Shown here piece after piece: positions 29,726-35,100 of a DNA stretch of 35,100 nt. The stretch is from a virus. A model generated the notes under the pieces. It was not told the DNA's origin. It made no database searches and worked only from the letters and a program-made list of their open reading frames with translations. The position numbers and the translations under genes were made by a program. Position 1 is the first letter of the stretch. The number at the start of each line of letters is the position of its first letter. The stretch lies in IMG/VR virus record IMGVR_UViG_3300025889_000430, positions 1 through 35,100 of that record; one strand, written 5' to 3'.

Positions 29726-32392
29726 TTAGGCCACCTCGTACATTGCTATGTAACTAAACGCTATTGCACCTGTCGCGGACGGATAACAGCGAATATCAAA
29801 GTCATCGTTGGTCGTGTTAACGACGCCCGCAATTACGTCTCTGTTGCTAAGTTTGTAAGAGGTGCCCGTTAATCGACCTTGGGTGGCGGTTGTAATGTTT
29901 GACGCAATGGGAAAGCTCATGCGAACCGCGCTGTTCGTGTTCGCCGCTGTGAAGGTGAGGGTGATAGACCCGTGAATGGTTACTTGGTTGCCAACTCGGG
30001 TGTAACGGTTAATCGTTGCCGTCGAACTGGATACGTTTGTCCCGTTGGTGATCGTCGGCGTATAGGTTCCGCTGAACACGTTGCCATCGGATGCTGCTGG
30101 GGCGGTGACAGCCGTGTGCTGAATACTGAAGCCAGTGCCCCCGGTAAGGCTGACAAGCGCCGCCCCACCGTTAATATCGAGCATAGAAGTAGTGGTCCCG
30201 GCGCGTATCGCGGCAAGGCGAAGCGAGCCGTTCTCCAGCGTATTGGTCGTGTCATCAACGTCTACGAGGATCGCACCGTAGTTGCGCAGCGCCCCCGTGC
30301 TGCTGTTGCTTTGGAAGTTCTGGCGCACAATGGTGTCGCCAGCCGTAGCCGTCCTATCGCGATACAAGTTAAACGCGGCGGCGATAGCGGTGTTATCACT
30401 GCTGGTGAACCGCCCAAGGCCGGTCGTCGTGGTCAAAACATCAAGCGGGAGCGCCGGAGACGCCGTTCCGATACCCAGCCGGTTGTTGGTGTCGTCCCAG
30501 AACAGATTGGAGTTGTCCTGCGAGTAAACGCCTGATGCACCTGCAAACACGACCGAACCCGCCGTGAAGGCCGTGTTGGTCCCCGTACCCCCATTGCCGA
30601 CGCCGAGCGTGCCGCTAACGTGCGTTGTCAGGCCAATTTTGCCGTAAGATGGGGCTACGCCAACACCACCAGAGATAAGGGCGTTGCCTGTAGCGACGTC
30701 CGCCAGCTTGCTGAGCGCGGTGGTGGTTGAGGCGTAAAGGATGTCGCCGACCGCATAGCTGCTCTGGCCGGTGCCGCCGTTGGCGGCTACCAGCGTGCCA
30801 GCGACCGTGATCGCGCCCTGCGTTGCGGCGGAAGGGGTCAGGCCTGTGGTGCCAAAGTTGAGCGAGGTGACGGCGACGCTGGTCGCGTTGCTCCACGACG
30901 GCGCGGCGCTGGTGTTGCCGACCAGTATCTGCCCGGTCGTGCCTGCCGCCGTGACGCCAAAAGCCGACGCGGTATTGCCGTAAAGCACGCCGTTTGCGGT
31001 AAACGTGGTCGCGCCCGTGCCGCCGTTGGCGACGCTCAACTGCGTACCCAACGTCAGACTGGACGCATAGGCGCTGCCGTTCACTTCCAGCTTGTACGTG
31101 CCGGATGGAACGACTCCAATCCCAAGATTGCCACTGGTATCCAAAGTGGCGCGAACAGTGCTGGTACCACCAGCAAAGAACCTGATCGGTCCTGCTGCTG
31201 TGCCAAGAGAAAGGCCAGCAGTAAGGCCAGAAGTGGTCCAAACACCACCGCCATTAGCCCCACCAGTAATCGGATTTCCTGTATGCGTGCTGGAACCAGC
31301 CTGGATGTTGATAGTTCCAGCATCAGATACTGCTGCATAGCGACTAGCTGCGCTGTTTCCCGCATTAGAGTTGAAAATATTAACTTCTGTCAGGGCATCA
31401 GAACTGCGCTCTACAGAGAGATCGTAGGCTGGCAGATTTGTGCCAATGCCAAGGCGCTTGTTCGTCCTGTCCCAAAAGAGACTGCCATTGTTTTGGTTAT
31501 AGACTCCTGAAGCTCCTGCAAACACAATGGAGCCGTCTGTAAATTGAACGCCAGTTCCTGTGCCGCCATGAGTAACACCCAGAACAGGGATATTCTTCCA
31601 ATAGCCCAGAGCATTATCATACTGAATAATGTCGCCGTCAGCCAAAGTTGTAAACTGGACATTGCTATCCGTATCGCCAAGCACAGAACCAGCCGAAATG
31701 CGGATTGCTATGGAGCCACTGCCTCCAGAACCTGCATTGACCACAGCAGCGACAACTGCTCGCACATTGGGGGCATTGGGTCTGGCGTTGGTCAGTGAAC
31801 CAACATATGCAGGATTGTAATATAGAATATCGCCATCAGCCCAGGATTCACCGACGCTGCTGCCAGTGGTGTTGAAGCCACGCAGAACGCCAGACCATTG
31901 GACAAGGCCGAAATTGTTATTAGGTATATCTTCAGCAGCTATACCCATGAGCCTAACGCCATCATTCACGCCAAGGCCGATGGAAGATGGTGCGCCAGTC
32001 ATGACTCCAGAGGAGCCAACCGCACCAGTGAACATCACCAATTGGCCTTTAGTGATCGCACTAGTGGCCTTGATGAAAAAGAAATTATCCTCGTTGACTT
32101 TACCAGCCACATTTAGAGTTTGCTGGATATTAAGAGTGTTGCCACCATCCCAGAACGTACGCCCTATATGCGGAGCAGGAGTGAAGGATGTGGTGGAGTA
32201 ATCAATATAATCAGTTGCAACAGATCCATTATTCTCCTGCGCTGGGGCTAATGCAGAGAGATCAACTTTGACTTTTGATTCTGAGAGATCATCGACTTCT
32301 GAAAACAATTTTTCAAACTGCTTGATCTGCTCGAAATCCTGCAAAAAGGACGCGAGTTGATCGCGGGTAAGGCCAAGTTTAAAAATAGCCAT
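29726..32392 (-). CDS. Mosaic tail fiber (888 aa)
   Basis: Residues 1-40 (LTRDQLASFLQDFEQIKQFE, KLFSEVDDL) form an anchor segment seen in other phage fibers. Residues 100-270 are beta-rich. From 270 there are repeated GGTG-type units (THGGTGTG, ANGGTGAT, ANGGTGQS, GNGGTGTN) and two long modules that repeat FAGASGVY...LFW...LGIGT near 272-320 and 596-645. The C-terminus (about 800-888: TATINRYTRVGNQVTIHGSI, YIAMYEV) resembles terminal receptor-binding beta domains of fibers. It occupies the slot of P22 gene 26 after gp10. Composition changes within the gene near 31.08 kb. It overlaps the gp10 stop by one base (TAATG). Confidence 0.85.
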   Translation of the reverse strand: MAIFKLGLTRDQLASFLQDFEQIKQFEKLFSEVDDLSESKVKVDLSALAPAQENNGSVATDYIDYSTTSFTPAPHIGRTFWDGGNTLNIQQTLNVAGKVNEDNFFFIKATSAITKGQLVMFTGAVGSSGVMTGAPSSIGLGVNDGVRLMGIAAEDIPNNNFGLVQWSGVLRGFNTTGSSVGESWADGDILYYNPAYVGSLTNARPNAPNVRAVVAAVVNAGSGGSGSIAIRISAGSVLGDTDSNVQFTTLADGDIIQYDNALGYWKNIPVLGVTHGGTGTGVQFTDGSIVFAGASGVYNQNNGSLFWDRTNKRLGIGTNLPAYDLSVERSSDALTEVNIFNSNAGNSAASRYAAVSDAGTINIQAGSSTHTGNPITGGANGGGVWTTSGLTAGLSLGTAAGPIRFFAGGTSTVRATLDTSGNLGIGVVPSGTYKLEVNGSAYASSLTLGTQLSVANGGTGATTFTANGVLYGNTASAFGVTAAGTTGQILVGNTSAAPSWSNATSVAVTSLNFGTTGLTPSAATQGAITVAGTLVAANGGTGQSSYAVGDILYASTTTALSKLADVATGNALISGGVGVAPSYGKIGLTTHVSGTLGVGNGGTGTNTAFTAGSVVFAGASGVYSQDNSNLFWDDTNNRLGIGTASPALPLDVLTTTTGLGRFTSSDNTAIAAAFNLYRDRTATAGDTIVRQNFQSNSSTGALRNYGAILVDVDDTTNTLENGSLRLAAIRAGTTTSMLDINGGAALVSLTGGTGFSIQHTAVTAPAASDGNVFSGTYTPTITNGTNVSSSTATINRYTRVGNQVTIHGSITLTFTAANTNSAVRMSFPIASNITTATQGRLTGTSYKLSNRDVIAGVVNTTNDDFDIRCYPSATGAIAFSYIAMYEVA
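30440..31579 (-). repeat. Two copies of a 55-residue fiber module
   Basis: Copy 1 lies at about 31412-31579 and copy 2 at about 30440-30606. Shared residues include HGGTGTG/NGGTGTN, VFAGASGVYNQNN/VFAGASGVYSQDN, LFWDRTNKRLGIGT/LFWDDTNNRLGIGT. The DNA of copy 2 is much richer in GC, so the copies come from different sources rather than from a recent local duplication. Confidence 0.7.
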
Positions 32393-33798
32393 TAGTAAGC
32401 CAAAGCCTCAATCGTCGCCTCAAGTCTGGCGCAAGCTATATGAGCATCGCTTGTGCCTTGGAACCTCTGAATCCTCCAGTTCCTCATCCAGCCCTGCTGG
32501 AACCAGACCAGGCGCTTGGCACGCTGTCCGGTCTTGCCAGCCTTGATGAACTTGTTCTGACTCCAAGTGATGCCGTCCAATGAATAGCTGGTGCTGATCG
32601 TCGGATCTTCACCAAATGCTACAGAACCGGTCAGAGCGACCAGTTCAAGATTGGTGAAGATGGCACCGCGCCCTTCATTATAGACGATCATGGTGCTGAA
32701 CTCCCAGCGCACAGTCTGTCCCCAGTGCGTGGAAACATTGTCCACGAAATAACCAACGCTGTTGCTCGTGGGATCACCGACAAGCCACCTGTCGTAGCAC
32801 CACACAAAGCTCTGAGCGCGATAACGAGCGAAGCCTTCAATGCTGCTGGTCAGCGTGAACCACACCGGCTGGCCAAGTTCCTCGCTTGCCGCTGCGTCAA
32901 AAACCAAGGTGCGATCAGGCAGATGGATGTAAAGGTGTTGGTGCGCCTTGTCGTTGCGCGCCTCCAGTTTCACCAAAGCCAGTTGCGCTTCGGTGTAATC
33001 GAGCAGGATTTGATCGATCTCCTGCGTGCTGATCTTGGTCGCCTTGGCATTCACGCCTAGATAGATGCCTGGAGCCTCATTGAAGCCGCTGCCGATGAAG
33101 GCGACAGTCTCCATGTAGATGCAGCAACCTTGCGTCCCCATCACGCCCTTTTCGATCTGGGCACCTTCAATGCGCTGGAATGGGAACAGCTCACCGCCCA
33201 CGTTGTCGAACACTTCGATGGTGTTGCGATTGAGCGCGTACACTTCATTGCGGAGTTTGAGCAACGCCACAACCGGATCAGGATCAGCTTCCGATGAGCC
33301 GTACTTGAGTGGATTCACAGAATACGGATCGCCCAGCTCCGTGACCACCAGATACTCGCCGTCTGTGGTCATGAAGTAGCCGTCAACCCAGACTACATCC
33401 AGCACCACGCCTAGATCGGGATCTGTCACCTGCGTGACGGTTACACCATCATAATAGAAAAGGTTTCCATTGGAGGCGATGGCCAACAGGTCGAAGGAAT
33501 AATCCATCGAAACGTCTTTTCCATCTGTTCCAACGTCACCGAGGATCGTGACTGCGCCAGTGCTTGAGACCGAGCAGAACTTAGAACCCATGACGCGATA
33601 ACACACGCCGTTCCAATTGATGCCGCCACGATCAACACCGGGACCTGTGCCGTTGCCGACAATGCCATCGGCAGGGCGCGAAAAGCCGTTGCTGATCCCA
33701 TTGCCCTTTGGCACTGGCACCATGTTTACTGGATAGGATGTGCGCAGGTCTGGGCCAGTGTCGGCATAGATGCCATTCAGGATCGGGATCTGGACCAT
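32392..33798 (-). CDS. P22 gp10-like tail hub / DNA stabilisation protein
   Basis: 468 residues (P22 gp10: 472). Shared family landmarks: YPVNMVPVPKGNGISNGFSR (P22: YLPVNMLATPKEILNSSGYL), a beta-propeller-like run, RNEVYALNRNTIEVFDNVGG (P22: WRDFIVCFGSSTIEYFSLTG), IEKGVMGTQGCC, and LYIHLPDRTLVFDAAAS (P22: LLIIHLPRHVLVYDASSS). It binds below gp4 and closes the tail channel together with the needle. It is followed directly by the fiber and preceded by a small basic protein. Confidence 0.93.
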   Translation of the reverse strand: MVQIPILNGIYADTGPDLRTSYPVNMVPVPKGNGISNGFSRPADGIVGNGTGPGVDRGGINWNGVCYRVMGSKFCSVSSTGAVTILGDVGTDGKDVSMDYSFDLLAIASNGNLFYYDGVTVTQVTDPDLGVVLDVVWVDGYFMTTDGEYLVVTELGDPYSVNPLKYGSSEADPDPVVALLKLRNEVYALNRNTIEVFDNVGGELFPFQRIEGAQIEKGVMGTQGCCIYMETVAFIGSGFNEAPGIYLGVNAKATKISTQEIDQILLDYTEAQLALVKLEARNDKAHQHLYIHLPDRTLVFDAAASEELGQPVWFTLTSSIEGFARYRAQSFVWCYDRWLVGDPTSNSVGYFVDNVSTHWGQTVRWEFSTMIVYNEGRGAIFTNLELVALTGSVAFGEDPTISTSYSLDGITWSQNKFIKAGKTGQRAKRLVWFQQGWMRNWRIQRFQGTSDAHIACARLEATIEALAY

Positions 33799-33799
33799 C

Positions 33800-34084
33800 T
33801 TACCACTTCACCTTGTCTGCCCAGAAGGCCGCGCTCATCTTGCCCTTGGCGATATTGCGTGCGTGCCGAGCCTTAAAGCTGGCGCGCTTCTTCTTCATCG
33901 CCTCAGATTCCCCGGCCTTTGGCTTGCCAGCAGTCTTTGCGCCTTGCTCACCGAAGCGGATCGTCTTGATCTTATCGCCTTCCTTGGCGACGACGATGTG
34001 CGACTTCTTCGGATGCCCAGGCGTGCGCTTTGGCTTGTTATAGCCGGTCACGCCAGCACGAGTGAGGCGTGAATCCTTCTTCAT
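33800..34084 (-). CDS. Small very basic conserved protein (94 aa)
   Basis: MKKDSRLTRAGVTGYNKPKR, followed by TPGHPKKSHIVVAKEGDKIK, then TIRFGEQGAKTAGKPKAGES and KARHARNIAKGKMSAAFWAD. This is a highly conserved phage sequence (DUF6321-like, number from memory), found in many unrelated tailed phages and very rich in Lys and Arg. The function is unknown; packaging with DNA in the head would suit the charge. Start and stop codons overlap or abut both neighbours (TAATG upstream). Confidence 0.85.
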   Translation of the reverse strand: MKKDSRLTRAGVTGYNKPKRTPGHPKKSHIVVAKEGDKIKTIRFGEQGAKTAGKPKAGESEAMKKKRASFKARHARNIAKGKMSAAFWADKVKW

Positions 34085-34413
34085 TAACCAACCTTCCAGT
34101 TGGTGCCATCGCTGTAGACTGGGACGATATTAGCACCGCCACCAACAACAGTCGCGCCAAACGTGGCAGTCGAACCATCGGTGATGAAAGCGCGCGTTCC
34201 GGCACCTGCATTGGTCGCAGTGGGAAGCTGGCTATAAGTGGTCGGAGTGGTCTGGACCGTGTTGGCTACAACGCCGTCAAAGTTCTCCTCCATGTAACCG
34301 AGCATCGTGGTCACAGAGCAGCGGCGAGCATCGCCTTGGCTGGTCACATACAGCGGGAACTGATCTCCGCCAGAGACCGTCGTTACGGTCGGAAGCTGAT
34401 TGATAGTCGGCAT
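34084..34413 (-). CDS. Small structural protein between gp4 and gp10 (109 aa)
   Basis: Two parts: residues 1-55 (MPTINQLPTVTTVSGGDQFP, CSVTTMLGYMEENF), an N-terminal motif often seen at the start of phage fibers and spikes, and 60-109 (YSQLPTATNAGAGTRAFITD, GGGANIVPVYSDGTNWKVG), a small beta domain widely found in phage tail proteins. Probably a minor tail component or fiber attachment protein. This position and size raise the idea that it takes over part of a missing gp26 needle role, but it has no coiled coil. Confidence 0.8.
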   Translation of the reverse strand: MPTINQLPTVTTVSGGDQFPLYVTSQGDARRCSVTTMLGYMEENFDGVVANTVQTTPTTYSQLPTATNAGAGTRAFITDGSTATFGATVVGGGANIVPVYSDGTNWKVG

Positions 34414-34416
34414 TGA

Positions 34417-34896
34417 TTAACTCCACTCAATAGGACCATCAGGCCCAGCATCAACAGGATCAACAGGCGGATAAACATACGGGTTATCCCAGCGCCAAGG
34501 CTTGTTGCCCTGACCGATAGGCATGGTCTCAGGAAGCTGCTTCTCAAGCGGGAATGTGGCGCGTTGCAGCAGAACATTATAGCCACTCTTGGCGATGGCC
34601 TTGGTATCAGGCGAGACGGTCTTGCCGTATCCCGGAGCAATGCGAACAGCGAGATTAGTAATGATCGCTTCCCAAGCGCTGTCTGGCACGAAGGTCGGCT
34701 CATCAAGATCACTATCCTGCGGGCTGCTGGGCATCGCATAACCAAGGCGAACGCCCTGAGCGTTCCATTCAGCGATCATGGCATCCAAGCGCCGCAGAGC
34801 GCTCTCAAGCTGTTCAGGCTGAAGGTCGAACACATAATCAGCCAGCCCGATTTCCTCAAAGGCTGCGGTGACGAACTGGCGCTTGGTGTATCCCAC
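34417..34896 (-). CDS. P22 gp4-like tail adaptor (complete, allele B)
   Basis: 159 residues (P22 gp4: 166) from GTG 34896, 7 bases after the GGAGG that lies in the end of the preceding gene. Blocks: FVTAAFEEIGLADYVFDLQP, ESALRRLDAMIAEWNAQGVR (P22: VDDLEAMMAEWYQDGIITG), WEAIITNLAVRIAPGYGK (P22: VFHNLACRIAPDYAL), MPIGQGNKPWRW. Monomers bind the portal after packaging and start tail assembly. A truncated second allele with an ATG start is at 1-204. The C-terminal tail is Pro/Asp-rich. Confidence 0.92.
   Translation of the reverse strand: MGYTKRQFVTAAFEEIGLADYVFDLQPEQLESALRRLDAMIAEWNAQGVRLGYAMPSSPQDSDLDEPTFVPDSAWEAIITNLAVRIAPGYGKTVSPDTKAIAKSGYNVLLQRATFPLEKQLPETMPIGQGNKPWRWDNPYVYPPVDPVDAGPDGPIEWS
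34693..34819. repeat. 127-base exact repeat of the window's first bases
   Basis: Bases 34693-34819 equal bases 1-127 without a mismatch; base 128 (G) and base 34820 (T) then differ. The length of exactly 127 and the start at base 1 are what overlapping ends of a de Bruijn graph assembly with k=127 look like. Joining here gives a circle of 34,692 bases. This is an assembly-level feature of a circular or permuted genome, not a packaged terminal repeat as such. Confidence 0.8.
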
Positions 34897-34898
34897 GA

Positions 34899-35100
34899 TT
34901 AGTCCTCCAGAGCCTCTGCAATGCGTTCAGCCAACTTCTTATCAGAAGTGCGCGAATTAAACGAGACCCCAAGTTCCTTGGCCTTGTGTTCCAGTTCATC
35001 ACGGGTCGGATCAGACACCTCGTCCACGGCATCTTCAAAGGCTTCGGCAGCCTCAATGATCTTGCCAGCGAACTTACCGGCCACAGCTTCCTCGTAAGAC
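34899..35100 (-). CDS. HeH-like small protein, partial (allele B copy)
   Basis: C-terminal part of the same protein that is complete at 723-1055; the frame is open to the right edge of the window, so the start is missing. Its stop is two bases before the GTG of gp4, with no 170-aa gene between. Differences from the other allele include LEHKAKELGVSFNSRTS and the end AEALED. The last 99 bases (35002-35100) are identical to 826-924. Confidence 0.8.
   Translation of the reverse strand, partial: SYEEAVAGKFAGKIIEAAEAFEDAVDEVSDPTRDELEHKAKELGVSFNSRTSDKKLAERIAEALED

Noticed and set aside
1-35100. Tandem prophages or a packaged direct terminal repeat as the cause of the end similarity
   Set aside because: The exact match is just 127 bases and begins at base 1, followed by divergence and then renewed identity. 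An assembly bubble explains this more simply; a packaged repeat should be identical throughout.
1-35100. tRNA genes, CRISPR array, integrase, transposase, reverse transcriptase or diversity-generating repeats
   Set aside because: I looked through gaps and both strands and saw no cloverleaf with CCA-type end, no regular spaced repeats and no matching protein motifs. The GGTAAC cluster has irregular spacing and both orientations, unlike a CRISPR array.

Overview
The window looks like an essentially complete, circularly permuted genome of a tailed phage with P22-type virion architecture (podovirus-like, short tail). The holin, endolysin, Rz and lipoprotein Rz1 set implies a Gram-negative host. 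Codon and composition style (mostly mid-50s % GC by eye) would suit an alphaproteobacterium, but that is a weak guess. I see no integrase, excisionase, CI-type repressor, tRNA gene, IS element or CRISPR array, so a lytic life style is the simpler reading.

Layout. Two divergent transcription units start from a control region at about 10.73-10.85 kb and meet at 19.03-19.05 kb. Leftward (minus) unit: small HTH regulator, toprim primase-helicase, a 200-nt non-coding stretch rich in GGTAAC repeats, DUF6378-type protein, ParB-methyltransferase remnant, TerS, TerL, portal, scaffold, coat (followed by a UUCG-capped hairpin), a small basic protein, a HeH-like protein, an optional 170-aa gene, and gp4-type tail adaptor. 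It then continues across the circle junction (window end) into gp4, two small conserved proteins, gp10-type tail hub, a mosaic 888-aa fiber, several small proteins, three internal ejection proteins, a tailspike, the lysis genes, and finally a metallophosphoesterase. This order closely follows P22 (3-2-1-8-5-4-10-...-7-20-16-...-9).

Rightward (plus) unit: a recombination block (Sak4-like ATPase, DUF669, Cas4-like nuclease), a C5 cytosine methyltransferase, an SF2 helicase, a Cys-rich small protein and a VRR-NUC nuclease. After a small hairpin and a good sigma70-like promoter at 17.15 kb comes a tight operon of eight small genes. It includes a MazG-like protein, a homologue of the R67/DfrB type II dihydrofolate reductase fold, and a stand-alone DnaA domain IV.

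Ends. Bases 1-127 are exactly identical to 34693-34819. After that the two copies diverge (about 80% identity over the next 77 bases), and only the first copy carries a 513-bp gene. This fits a circular genome of about 34.7 kb assembled from a mixed population, with the window starting on one allele and ending on the other. Gene density is very high; no gap exceeds 300 bases, and the largest is the 200-nt GGTAAC-rich stretch at 8336-8535.
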